Shown here piece after piece: positions 34,774 to 48,750 of a stretch of 64,000 bases of DNA. The notes beneath the pieces are model-generated. The model worked only from the letters and a program-made list of their open reading frames with translations, did not search any database and was not told the origin of the DNA. Location of the stretch: contig CM041465.1 in NCBI GenBank assembly GCA_023213395.1, positions 86,063,741 to 86,127,740 of the forward strand, given 5' to 3'. The position numbers and the translations under genes are program-made. This DNA is from Cycas panzhihuaensis (Eukaryota > Cycadophyta). The first letter of the stretch is position 1; each line of letters begins with the position of its first letter.

Positions 34774-35650
34774 TAAAAAAGAATTGTTCAAAGTTAAAGA
34801 ACCAAGTATTAAGTCTTATTTTTTCATAGTATAAGAGTATATTTAGATAAGACCTTGGGTCTATTTTTCTCCATTTTTTTTCCTTTTTTGAGTTTAAAGA
34901 AGAGGCAAGAGAAGATGGGAGGAGTCTATAGCCTTTTAGCCCCCTTTATACAACCTCCCCCTTTTTTAATTTCCTAATACAAGGGAAATATTATGGCCTC
35001 AAGACTAATGACAAGCTAGCCAAAATTTAAATGGCCTCAATTAGCATAATATATATATATATATAATAGAAAGATTAACTTTAATTTTAAATATTTAATA
35101 AATAATAGCTTTGAAGTGCATAAAATATATCCCAACATAATGGCCTCTAAACTATTATTTTAATGGTTTAGACATAATCAAATTTTGATTCCTATATCAA
35201 AAGATATACTCATTTTAAGGAGATTTACTCAAAGTTTCTGGGACTATAATAGTACCTTTTAATAAAATGTTAGTAGCTTTCTATAAAGACCTTTGGTCAA
35301 CTTAAAACCAATTCTAATGGAAAGTAGACTTTAAAATGCACATAATTAAAAGAAATTTAAGGTCAATTAGCTACCTATAACCAATGTTTTAATTATTTGA
35401 ATTTGAGATAGTAGATTTAGCTTTAAAGGTGGCACTGGAAAGTAGGCAGAAATTAAATCTATTATAATTTCTATAATTTTTCCCTAAAACCTATAGTATA
35501 ACCACTTTAAAAATATAAAATAGATCTTTTCATCTTAAATTGATTGTTATTTATTTAAAATTATTTCACTTATACTTCAAAAACTATATATCTTTAATAT
35601 GTAAAAACTGTTATAAAAAAATATTTATATTATTTCTTCCAACAAACCTT
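34774..35650 (-). other. Element C internal region (5' side)
   Basis: AT-rich leader of C between its primer site and the F insertion. No open frame and no domain recognised. A short (TA)n run lies at 35051-35064. Confidence 0.45.
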
Positions 35651-35662
35651 GCTCTGATACCA
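35651..35662 (-). other. Primer-binding site of element C
   Basis: The minus strand reads TGGTATCAGAGC, a perfect initiator-Met site, two bases from the right LTR. It sets C on the minus strand. Confidence 0.85.
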
Positions 35663-35664
35663 TA

Positions 35665-36011
35665 TATAATAAGCCAACACCTATTACCATAACAATATGA
35701 GGAGAAAAGCAAGAATGCTAAAGGGGTGGAGGTGGAAGAAGTGGGAGATGGATATAAAGAGTACTAAATAAGAACCAAAAGGACACTAAAGTGAGCCCCA
35801 ATAGAATTATATTAATCAATATAATCTTATATGAGGTGAAGGTATCATATTTATAGGAGGATTGCCCTATTATTATATTATTCTACTACTAAGTTAATCA
35901 ATTATACACTTACCCTATTATTAAATACTCATAATATTAACCTCCTTGACCCTTATCATACTCAACCTCCCAATATATTAACCCTCTAATATGTGGTGAA
36001 GGCTCACCACA
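35665..36011 (-). repeat. 5' LTR of element C
   Basis: Partner of 17470-17815. On the minus strand it begins TGTGGTGAGCC and ends next to the primer site; the target copy TTCAT follows at 36012. Confidence 0.85.
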
Positions 36012-37450
36012 TTCATCCTATATACCTCATCTATAGATGATTCAATTGAAGCCATGTTGGCTCAAGAGGATGATTTGGGAGTTGAGCATGTTATTTACTT
36101 CATTATCCCTGCTCTTACGATAATAAAGATTAATTATACCCCATAAAGAAAGAGCATCTCACACTCTTGTTCACCACCAAGAGGTTAGGATATTACCTCC
36201 TTAATAACATAATGAATGTCATTCTACAATCTAACCCTCTCTGCTACTTGTTGACAAAATCCAATCTAATAGGATGAGTAGAAAAATAGGTAGTCCTCTT
36301 ATAGGAATATGACCTATAAATAGTTAATAAAAAATCTAAGAAAGGGATGGTTATTGCAGAGTAATTAGCTCACATACCTATCCCCAACCTAACTAGCATT
36401 CTTGTGGATGACTCTCTACCTAATGAAGCCATTATGGTCCTTAGGCAAACTAAGGGACAAAGGCCTATCAATGATGAACGATATTGTGACATCATTTATT
36501 ATATAGTTCATTAGGTATATCATAAAGATGTGAGTGATAAAGTAAAAAACATTTGAGGGCTACATCCTAATAGTATTTCCTCATTCGTAATACACTTTAC
36601 AAAAGATTCTTTAAAAGTGTTCTCTTTAAAAAAGTTGATCCTGAATAAAAATAGTAGATCCTTTATAGTTACTGTACCAACATTTATGGAGGACACTTTG
36701 TTGGGCAATCCATGGCTTAGATTATCCTATGAATGGGTTTCTTTTGACCTGCCTTATTTAAGGATGCCCACACTCATGTTAAAAAAAAATGGAAAATGAT
36801 AAGAGCATTTTAATATTATTCACCAACCTTTAAAGGTTAAGCATACCATTGTCTCTCCTTGGCCCTTCTTAAAGTGCAATTTGGACCTCATTAGGGCTAT
36901 TATACACCCATCCTCCTTATAATACAAGTTTATCTTGACCATGATTGAATATTTTATAAAATGTAGGGGCAATCCCTTTGTCCTCAACTATAGGTAAGAT
37001 TATTATTATGTTCATCTTCCAATATATTATTTGTTACTTTAGGGTCTTAGATGTCTTAATCACTAATAATAGAACTCCATTTTGTAATAAGGATATAGAT
37101 AAATTATGTAATAAATTTTATATCAATCATAGGACCTCATCACCCTATTATCCTCAAATGAATGGATAGGTTGAGGCATTTAACAAAATGCTTATCTTAA
37201 TTTTAAAGAAAACAATATCTAAATCTCATTAATATTGACACTAATTGTTGTACCCTACTATATGGGCTTATTAAACATCTATATAAATGGCTATGGACAT
37301 GACACCCTTCTCACTTATATATGGAAGAGGTAATTTGTAGGAACTTCTATACAAGGAAAGAATATAAGAGGAGTTCTTACTCAGTAATCAGGTAGGCCCT
37401 AGATGTAAGATCACATGTAATTAGTATTGTAGAACTTCCTAGGTCTTATG
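36012..37450 (+). pseudogene. RNase H end and integrase of element D
   Basis: Joins 17469 after element C. Near 36200 the frame has YYLLNNIMNVILQSNPLCYL, matching the RNase H end of F. Near 36700-36950 come the integrase zinc and core parts (SPWPFLKCNLDLIRAI, LTMIEYFIKC), then LDVLITNNRTPFCNKD near 37060, where the second catalytic aspartate is now asparagine. SPYYPQMNG, VEAFNKMLI near 37150 keep the glutamate. Stops in all frames; the element is dead. Confidence 0.8.
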
Positions 37451-38496
37451 GTAAAGCTTAAGGTGACTAACATCCTCACAACCTTTTTTGTAACCATGGC
37501 TACTGCCCCTTGGCATCCTTCACAACATTCAGTGAAGTCCCTATTCTAAATGTTTAGAATCTCTATATAATTTCTCTATTCTTCACACCTCCTTAGCTGT
37601 TATTTATGTTTGTAAATCTCCATTTCTTTACCTTTGTCTCTACTCAACCTTAATATATGAAGCATCCTTTCAAAAATTATTTGGAGTTTTGTTGTGATAG
37701 ATGGCAGAACAACTATATAAGATAACAGTATGAATGCAAAACTTATAATTACCTTCTCTAATTTTTGGTATATTTTCAATTAGCCATAAACCATGTTATG
37801 TTCTCGTGTGATCGACCCCAGTTGATAAGCCTATAAGAATAATATACGCCATCACTTCTTTTTCTTTAGCTAAGCTTTTCTTATTTTTTTACCTTTCTCT
37901 TCTTATAATGAAGGCCTATTGACTAGAGAAGAGGAAGCAATCATTAATCATTTCCAACAATACCTTAGAATAAAGATAACTTAGTTAAATCTTGACTATA
38001 GAGTAGCACAACACTTTATAGTCTCTAGGGCCAAATCCACAAGCTTGAATTCTTAAATTCTAAAAATTAGATGGTTAAACTAGCCATTGAAATTATTGTA
38101 GTTGTTGTTGTCATTATAACAACTATGTTTGACAAATTTACAAGGACAATGTCACATAACCACTAGTGGTTGACAAAACTCTTATGAAGGTACTTTTTGT
38201 TAAAGGCAAATATTAATGTTGACTACTAAAGGTGTGTATGGGTCGCTTAAGGCTCCCAATGAAAATAAGGGCCAAATACCTCTCCAATAAGATTCATGGA
38301 CTAAATGACTATGATGCTTATTTAAGGCCTTATGGATGTAAAGGAAGCTAGTTTTAAATGTGAAATTTTTGTCGCCCATTTAGTGAGATCTTTTGGTACT
38401 CTTTTGGTTTTCCATTTATGTTCTTTTTAAGCTTTGCATTTTTATTTTATATTTAAATGTAAAGAATTCTTAAAAGGAACCATATCAAGTGGTACT
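37451..38496. other. Unassigned sequence after the integrase of D
   Basis: AT-rich, no open frame over 70 codons and no recognised domain. In F the same position holds an antisense gene and a second RNase H over 4.5 kb; neither is visible here, so D is either truncated or of a simpler type. The 3' LTR of D was not found. Confidence 0.35.
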
Positions 38497-39840
38497 TGTT
38501 TCTCAACTACTATGAATGGATATAGACAGGCCGACTCAAGTAAGCGCAGGTATGCTTCTTCCTTTTTACCTTTATGGTTTCTTTGGAAAGGTAGATAGAA
38601 GCATCGTCTCATTACATGATTGCCTATTACATTTGAGTGATCACCTTGCATTTATTGCTTGATCATGCTGCTTGTCATACTTTTAGCCTATGACGACCTG
38701 CGAGACCTACCTTTCCGTAAGGTAGGCATCCCTATGGTGCTCTACAACCGTCTGTACGACCTCCACGTCACCTCAGGCCTCACTCAACTTGTATGACCCG
38801 TTCATACCCAGATCATGTGTCATCTCCATAGCATTTCTGAGAATCCTAACTCCTGATGTTTTATTTGGTCCAGCTCACATGTCATACGGATTGTCCCTAG
38901 CCACCTAGATAGGAGGGCTGGCCCCTCTTAGGCCTATCACATCTCTTTTTAGGGCTCCTAGAACCTTGGCCATTGCTATTTTAGCATTCTGGTCTCGCAC
39001 CACTGTAAACTAAGCGGTACCACAAAGTTTACCGCGATGCGACTGTTGCACTTTATTTTTTTTATCCACCATGGTAATTCTTACTTTTTTCGTGAAATTG
39101 CCATGTGGATAAGTGACCAACTCAGCCCTACCCACACCCTAATCACTCGATTAGGGTTAGGATGGGTATATATCCCGAAAAGTACCTCATTTCACATATC
39201 TTGGCTCTTAAACAACACGTTCAACTGCTGTAATTCTGCTCTCTTCCTTCTCTCCTTCACAGGTATGCCTGTAACACTATATTTTCTACCATTCTAGCCT
39301 AGGATCTGCCTGCAGTAGCTCTGTCACATGGCAGGAATCTCTCCTCCAAGCATTTCCAAGCAAGATCTCCTCATTTCTCCTTCAGCTTTTGCCCAACAAG
39401 TGTCTTCCACAGCTCTACTTTGGGAAATACCCTACAAACCTTGTAGGACCTGCCCTCTTCTGCTGGTTACAGGGGTAGATTTGCCCTCAACTTAGCCCAA
39501 CAGGTACCCCTCACCTTGTTTTTATATTTTAGCACATATTTAATCCATTAGAGTTTGTTTAAAAGTATATTTTTCTTCCATTTTTTTCCTTTGGCTATAA
39601 AAATGATTGCTTTGTATTGTGTTTAGCTTTAAATACCTTAATCTCCTTCCCATTCTTTGCTGGTTTTCTTCAAGAAAGTTGTGAGAGAGGGTTTACAAAG
39701 AGTGGGTGAAGGAAGTAAGGCAGGATCCGTCCCATTTAGACCTACTCCCTAAGGGCAAACCCCTTCCTATTGTTGGATATTATGACAACAATATTTTGGG
39801 GCTAAATTTTTTTCATATTTTCGGTGCAGTTTCCCCCCCA
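38497..39840 (+). repeat. Fragment E: Tat/Ogre-type LTR
   Basis: Begins TGTTTCTCAACTACTATG, like the LTR start of F (TGTTTCCCAGCTATTGGG). It shares in order GTAAACTAAGCGGTACCAC (about 39005), the AATTGCCATGTGG block and a GTATATATCC TATA-like box near 39176. A later CCCTAAGGGCAAACCCC region also has a loose counterpart in F. GC content is between D and F, so it is probably a third Tat family. It stops at a (TA)n array, and no internal region follows. Confidence 0.65.
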
Positions 39841-39844
39841 TATA

Positions 39845-40480
<636 letters not shown>

Positions 40481-40485
40481 TTTTT

Positions 40486-40605
40486 ATTTTTAAAATTCTA
40501 GTCATTGCTATTGATGAGCTCTTCCTGTATGGTATTGAACTTATCTTTAATGGATATGAGACTATTTTCAAGTTATTAAAATCTATCAGCTTAGTTAGGT
40601 GCCAT
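40486..40605 (-). pseudogene. Inverted N-terminal gag fragment of chromovirus-like element H
   Basis: Minus strand, ATG at 40605-40603 in a good plant start context (AACAATGGC). The frame reads MAPN, stop, ADRF, stops, [19 protein letters not shown], the start of a Ty3 chromovirus-type gag with Gln codons turned to stops. It runs into the (TA)n array. The rest of a matching gag (NLENFSQLL) appears on the plus strand after the second array at 42030. Confidence 0.6.
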
Positions 40606-42024
<1,419 letters not shown>

Positions 42025-42029
42025 ATAAA

Positions 42030-42960
42030 AAGTAATTTTTTAAGTATTAAACTTAATCTTGAAAATTTCTCACAGTTGCTTTAACAAATTATCAACCAAG
42101 GTAGTACCTCAAATTCAATAGGGTCAACCAATAAGTAACAGACACTACCGCTTCCTCTATTTTAGAGTTATCAATGATAACTACCCTTCTCTTACAAGAT
42201 CAACATCCCCATCTTTGATTTAGAGTTAAATAAGGATAATGCAAAGAGTTGGATTAATAAGTTGGAGTCATATTTCTGACTCCATCTCATGCTAATTGAT
42301 GAACAACTCATCTTCACATCCATCCATTTAGATGGATAAGCTCATCATTAGTTTCAATGGTCGTAGAAGGAATACCATGTAAATCAATCTTAAGATCAAC
42401 TCTATAAAAGCTTCTTTGAATAATATGAGGACATATAAAACTAAACATTTTTCACCCATCTCACTCGACTAAAATAGTCCTCAATAGTTAAAGCTTTCAC
42501 CAATTGGTTCCAAGCTCTCTAGAATAGGATCAATATGTAACTTAATCAACTAAGCCTAGTCAAATTCTATCCAATCAAACTTAAAGAATACATATAGATG
42601 TGTCTTAAAACATCCTTATTAAATACTTTAAGATAGGCTATAAGCATGACTAAAGTAATTATAATAGAATTTATAGTCGAGTGCACCTTCACTTCTCAAT
42701 GGGATACACCTTGGTACCTATGCTCCTACCTAATAGACATATAATGACTATGACCTTGATAGGAGGATCATTGTGATGATCACCCTATAATAGAATAACC
42801 ACTAGCTAAATAAACTATAGGGTTTGAGTAAGTAACTTTTGTTAAACCTAACAAATGTTAGGAAGTAGACCTTTGCATCTAATATTTAGAGAAATAGACT
42901 TTCAAACACGATAAAGTTTGAAAAGCCAAATGTATGGTCTTTACCATTTATCCTATAACA
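42030..42960 (+). pseudogene. gag of element H (Ty3 chromovirus-like)
   Basis: NLENFSQLL then IINQGSTSNSIGSTN near 42060-42135; the capsid core follows with AKSWINKLESYF, LMLIDEQLIFTSIHLDG and FQWS. Stops at Trp, Gln and Arg codons throughout. The zinc knuckle was not recognised in 42700-42960. Confidence 0.75.
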
Positions 42961-43820
42961 TCAATTAATAAACATCCAAATACAAACACTGAGCCTAAGG
43001 AAGACCTAGTCTCTGATCCCCCTATCAACCTTAAACTAGAACTTAAAGTTTTCCTTTTTGTTATTTCCATGATTGTCTCCTCTATGCCATGCCCTAAGCC
43101 CCTCTGAGTTAAGGGTACATTAAAGAAGACCCATATAACCATCTTAATTGATGATGGCACGTCACTTAACTCCATCGATATCTCCCTAGTGAAATAGCTT
43201 AACTTATATGTAGCACCAAAAACTAGGTTCACTTGCTCTTTACTAAGACATTATAAACTCCATTATGTAGGCCTCATTAAAAATCTCCATATATAAATTA
43301 GTACATACCAACTAGATTCTAATTTTTATGGCATTTTCATAAGAGGATCTGACACCGTCATAGGAGTTCAATGGCTCTAAATCCTTGGCACTTATAACAT
43401 TAATAATTCACCTACTAATCTATTCATTCTATTCAAAGACCACTTTGGACAAACCCACAAATTATATAGAATTCAACTACCTCCCAATAAAATCTTAATC
43501 CCAAAATAAATGAGTAGACAATTCAATAGTAGCATCAATTACGTAGTTCACCTCAATAATGTTTAACCTTAAGCTGACATTTATCCTAGTATCCAACCCA
43601 TCCTCACCAAGTGCCAATCCATCTTTAACCCACTTCCTAGCAACCCTCCCCTTAGACTAAGGTTTCCACCACACCATTAAATTAAAAAACCCCTACAACC
43701 CCACTAGTATGTGACCTTATCGTAACTCCTACTTTTGAAAAAATAAAATTGAATGAATCACAATAGAACTTATGGACATGGGGATAATCTAACCTAGTAA
43801 AATCCCTTATGTAATCCCCA
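42961..43820 (+). pseudogene. Protease region of element H
   Basis: Active-site block ILIDDGTSLNSIDISLV (43141-43190), where D-D-G stands in place of the usual D-S-G, then IRGSDTVIGVQWL, ILGTYNINNS near 43340-43410 and YRIQLPPNKILI near 43470, the usual order of a Ty3 retropepsin. The frame is broken by stops. Confidence 0.75.
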
Positions 43821-44178
43821 TCGTACTTGTTTGATAAAAGATGGCCCATTCTACCTCTATGTTGATTATCAAGAGCTTATCAAACTAATAATTATAAATA
43901 AATTCTCCTCTCCTTGTATCAATGATATGTTAGATGAAATTCATGGGGCAACTATTTTTTCTAAATTGGACCTCCAATTAGGGTATTATCAAATTCGCAT
44001 CACCCCTAAAGACCATCATAAAACTACCTTTTGAACATACCATGGGTATTTTGAACTTCAAGTTATACCTAATGAACAAAATCTCTGGTTTTGACCTTCA
44101 CAAGTTTATCATTATCTTTTTTTATGACATCTTTATCTATAGTTCCTATATGTTTGCCAATGTATATTATTTAGAATT
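43821..44178 (+). pseudogene. RT N-terminal part of element H, cut by Copia I
   Basis: LIKDGPFYLYVDYQELIKL, then ATIFSKLDLQLGYYQIRI and HHKTTF, the first RT blocks of a Ty3 element. The catalytic box near 44125 is FYDIFIYS in place of F/Y-x-D-D-I-L-I-Y-S, so one catalytic aspartate is lost. The frame ends at the Copia LTR and resumes at 52193. Confidence 0.85.
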
Positions 44179-44529
44179 TGTTGGGATAATACCCAATGAT
44201 CCTATATTAATGTGTACCTAGGGCCTCTCAAAGCCACCTTGTGCCTCTATAGGTCACCTCAGGCCACATAACAGTCACCAAAAGAGCCGACATATCATTA
44301 TTATAGTATGTGTTTAATTATTACATACTATTTTTTAATATTATTTTGAATTTCTAATATGTTAGGTTGAGGCGCTTACAACCTCTCCAAAATTGCCTAT
44401 AAAAGGGGTGGGAATACCTCCCTGGTGTTTTTTAACACTGCTAAAGTTTTAATCATGAATATTAACTTTCATTTGCAAATCATATACTCGCTATTGTAAA
44501 TGGTCTTGTTCTGCACCTCGCTTCTATCA
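44179..44529 (+). repeat. 5' LTR of Copia I
   Basis: Begins TGTTGGGATAATACCCAATG and ends CTTCTATCA. It shares GTACCTAGGGCCTCT-type blocks, TTATTTTGAATTTCTAATAT and AAATTGCCTATAAAA with the 3' copy. The CCTATAAAAG near 44396 is a TATA-like box. Confidence 0.9.
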
Positions 44530-44531
44530 TT

Positions 44532-44543
44532 TGGTATTAAAGT
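44532..44543 (+). other. Primer-binding site of Copia I
   Basis: TGGTATTAAAGT, a Met-type site with C-to-T and G-to-A changes, two bases after the LTR. Confidence 0.8.
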
Positions 44544-47500
44544 GAGTGTTCGGTGGTGGACATAGGTTACGACACTTCTCCATAGTTGTTTTGGTATGAA
44601 GTAATATTGTTTTAGTCAAAGGGTATTCAAACTATAGAGAATCTTGTTAATATTTTTTAATATTTCATTATCCTATGTTGTTTTTCATTATTTATTTTTT
44701 GAACTATTATTTATTGATTTAGAACTAGCTAGTATACCTCCCACATTGCTCAGAAACATAGTATATAACTACTTGTTCTTCTCACAATTGAGTCATCTAA
44801 CTAATGGAAAAGATCTCACCTTTTTTCGTTGATTGTATTGAGAGATATCGCTCTTGGAGACAACATATGTCTATTTTCAGCCTGTTTTACTCCAAAGCCT
44901 CATTTTAACTCTACAAGCGACCATTCTTCATGAAAATTTACCATCTTTGATCCACTAGACATATCTAGCTATGTTTCAAATTTTGTGAGGATTTGTGCAT
45001 CCAACGAGAAGTTTGAATTATCAGAACCTTTGTATCTAGGTTTTTTCCTTATTTCTTCTTTGTTTTTTCATTTAAAACAAATATTTTTTTTTTATTTTCT
45101 ATGATTTATGCCCATGAAGCTAGGCATCCCTATTTTGTGATTAAAGTAGAAGAGATTTGATCATTGTTTAGTGATCATCGTCTTTGTATTTGCCTCCATT
45201 CTTAAATTTATTCCTTATTATCCTTATCTTCATGTCACCATCTATCTTCTCAAAGATAAGTGTAAACCTGCTTTTTGATCAGCTTCTAGCTCAATTTGAT
45301 TTTGTATTTGAGCCTGTACTTCAGTAATCCTCATCTCTTCATCTTTCGGATTGAGGATTGATTGGCGTTTTGATTGTTTAGAGCCTTTATGTCATGGTGG
45401 AGGTCACATAGCCCACGAGCGTCACTAAAATTTGACTTTTTTATATTAATTTGGTATATTAAATCAAATTTGATCATTACCTAATATTTATAAAGTTTTA
45501 AGAAATTTAATCCTTGTTTATAATATTTCAAATCCAGATTATAAAAAGGGTCTTAGCCCCCATTTTTGTTTCCATGTGACCTCGATTTTAAGCTCTTCAA
45601 GAGGTTATTTTTTATTTTTTTTAAGTTATCTTTTTGACCTCAGGTGCCTTTGTCAATAGATGAGCATTTACTAAGTGTTTGAGGTTTTTTGCCCTCATAA
45701 ACATTTGTTTTTTGGTTCAAAGTAGCCCCATACAACTGTGCACCCTATTTTTCAAAAGGGGCTAATCTATTTTATTAAAGTTTTCTTTATATTTTTCCTC
45801 AAGAGACACTGTCACATTTAATGGTGTAACTCATCATTAGCATATCCGTTTTCAGTAAAACTAGTCTCATTAGGACCATATTTTAGAGCACTATAGTGTG
45901 GAATCATTACTTGTTAAATTTGAGGTTGTTTTGGCTAAGTTTTAATTGGTCAAAGTGAGCCCTTTTTTCAGTTGCTATCATATTAGTCATAAAGAGGCTT
46001 GCTTACATTTTCTGCAATACCTTTGTCATATCAACTCTAATTTTTAAACCGTCAGATTCGTCAAAAAGATATTTTAGAGTAATACAAGTTTAAATCAATT
46101 TTATTACATTTTGATGTCATTTTATAGGTTTTTAAATCTAATCAACTTGAGCCTCCTATTCAACCTTAGACAAGCTTGTTTTATAACATTTTTAAGCATT
46201 TCATTATTTCAATGATTATTTTTGAAGCATTGCTTATTACCAATTAATTCTTAAAGCTATTATTGGTCTTTATATATAGTTTTAAGCTATTTTGTAGCCA
46301 GTTAATATCATTTTTAGCATCTTGAGTTTCAAGAAACCTAAGTGGTGCAAAATCAATAAGTAGGTACTATCTATATTAAATCTATATATTTCTTACATTA
46401 TCATTTAAATACATCTAGTTTTCTGGCATTTTTATTACTTTGAGTAAAGATTCTGCTTATAAATTTCAAGTTCTATATAACTATCCTTGCTTTACAAAGG
46501 AATAATTAGGTATTTATATTGTCTTACATAATTTGATAAAGAAGTCATCTTATTTTTTATTAAAGGCTTTAGTTCCTTATTCCATTTGAAAGCTACAAAA
46601 TTTAATTATAAAATTTCATTAATTATTTGTCTCAAAAACTAATTTACATTTCAAAGCATTAAAGGATCTTTTCTCACATTGCATTCAAAAGGAGCATACA
46701 GTTTCCTATTATTTTTCTACAAAATATATTAATTTGAAATAACTAATTTGTATACTAGCTTATATTCTTTGGTTTACTTAAAGAAGAAAAACATCATTAT
46801 TTTATTTACTTGTTTTATTGAGATTTGAAGAAAGTTTATAGCATATTTTCATTTGAGGAAAGTTTGAAGCATATTTCCATTTCATAAAAGTTGATCTTTA
46901 TATTTATCTTATTTAAAGGATTTACTTTTAAAGTTATTTTCATTTCTTGCATAAAAAGAACCTTGGAAAAGCTAAGCAAGACCATATTTCTAATTAAATA
47001 TATTCTCATATTAAAAAAGATAACTCCCAAATCAACCACACTATTTTCCAACCTTACAAGGGAAACGATTAGGACCCCTAAAGTTACCACCGTGCACATA
47101 CTAACTAGCCTACTCATATTGGATAAGGAAAGCCATTGGATATAAAGTGTATTAGGTGGTAGGCTAAAGTGGAGAACTAATCCTTTATCGATGTTTAAAG
47201 ACCAAGGCTAGACTTAGAGACAGTGAGTGCCTTGATTTATGCAACTTTCACCGCTAGATCTGTCGTTAGGCATAAGTTTAGCACAGGTGGACCAATAACT
47301 TAGGGGGTGTAAAAACCTTCATAGCAACCCACGTACTAAGGTATATTAAGCCTTGAGCTCATGTACCAATATATTGGGTCTTTGTTTTGCCACTTATGGG
47401 TAGGTGCCACTAGACAGAATAACAACCAAAGGTTTCCCTTTGAGATCCTTAAACTTAGAGCCTAAAAGCCTTATTAAGGACTAAGACACTTTGAAAACTT

Positions 47501-47596
47501 TAGGCAAAATTTTGGATATTATCTCTTAGATTAAATTTTAAATTTAAACATTTGTAAACATCACTTTATTTACCACCTTTAAAACCTTAGCTAAAA
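44544..47596 (+). other. Long leader of Copia I
   Basis: Three kilobases without a recognisable gene before gag. The part 47040-47470 matches 6410-6860 of Copia A, with ATTAGGACCCCT, GGCATAAGTTTAGC and ACTAAGGTATAT in the same order. Other parts are T-rich. Confidence 0.6.
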
Positions 47597-48750
47597 ATGG
47601 TATTTAATATTAAAAACATGATAATTCCTAAATTCAATGGAAATAATTCTCTAAACTAGAGTAGGAGGATGAGACCCATCCTTATTACTAATGATATATA
47701 AGAGATTATAAAAATAAGATATAGTGAGTTAGGACAAAATACAACTGATGTTAAAAATATCATATACAAGAAAAACATTAAAAAGGATAATAAAGTACTT
47801 ACACTTATATTTTGTGCGCTAAAGGATCATGTTTTCCCACATGTTAGCAAGTTAAACAAATTAAAGGAAGCATGGGATATACTCCAGTTGATCTATAAAG
47901 GAGCTACTTCCTCTAAGCCCCAAAACCTTAGAAGAAAATTTAAAAAATTATGAATGATTCCTACATAACCAATAACTAAGTTTATGACTAAAGTTTAGGA
48001 TATAGTCAACCAAATAAGGTCACTTGGGGATACACTGATAGAACAACAAGTGGTAAAAAGAATATTAATGTGTGTTGGTGCTGTTAGAAGATTTGAAATG
48101 ATTGTAATAAGTATAGGGGTATCAAAAGATCTAAGTACACTGAAAGTTGAGCAACTAAGTACTATGCTAATGTCAATTTAAGAGCAATATAATGCTAATG
48201 AATTGCTTGAGTATGCCTTTGCCACTAAGGCTAAGATTCGATCACACTCTTAAGCAAGAACTTCAAAATTTAAGGAATCACCTCCCAAGAGAAGGGATAG
48301 AAACCCTGGAAGGGACATGAGACAAGACCCACCTAAGTACCAAGCTCTACATCAAAGGAAGCAAGGAGGAAATAAACAAAATGTGAATCATCCTAAGTAT
48401 CCAAATCAAGGAAAATAATCTAAGGGATACACATGTTACCCCAATTATCAAGGGAATGTTCAAACCTCAAGACCAAATCAAGATTGCCATGACAATAAAC
48501 AAAGGGAAAATCCACCTCCACACTATGAGAAAAAGAGAAGACCTTCCAATATTGATAGAACTCATCTAAGAAATAGAAGTCTAAGTTGTAGAAGGATAGA
48601 ACCCTTATATTATACATATTATCATTGAAGTGGTCACTCAAAAGATAAGTGTTTCTCTAAATATGGACCACCCACCAAAAGGAGTGCTTATACCACTATA
48701 GAAATAAGGGATAAGAATATATTATTTTTATCCAGTTTTACTACTAAAGA
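47597..48750 (+). pseudogene. Copia I gag (UBN2-type)
   Basis: ATG at 47597 by alignment with Copia A (6912). MVFNIKNMIIPKFNGN, then VNQIRSLGDTL and KDLSTLKVEQLSTMLMS mark a UBN2 gag. The knuckle region near 48620-48660 reads YTYYH then SGHSKDKCFSK, with cysteines lost. TAG at 47657-47659 matches the stop of Copia A at 6972. Confidence 0.85.

Larger units (their letters stand above)
17470..36011 (-). mobile_element. Element C: short minus-strand LTR retrotransposon nested in D, host of F
   Basis: LTRs of 346-347 bp at 17470-17815 and 35665-36011 flank about 1.7 kb of own sequence plus the 16 kb insert F. On the minus strand a perfect Met primer site TGGTATCAGAGC (35662-35651) follows the right LTR and a polypurine tract (17817-17829) precedes the left LTR, so C reads right to left. 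Target copies are TTTAT (17465) and TTCAT (36012). The RNase H frame of D joins across it. Confidence 0.85.

Noticed and set aside
38497-39840. Fragment E as the 3' LTR of element D
   Set aside because: No alignment with 1-2038 could be seen, and its base composition is less decayed than D.
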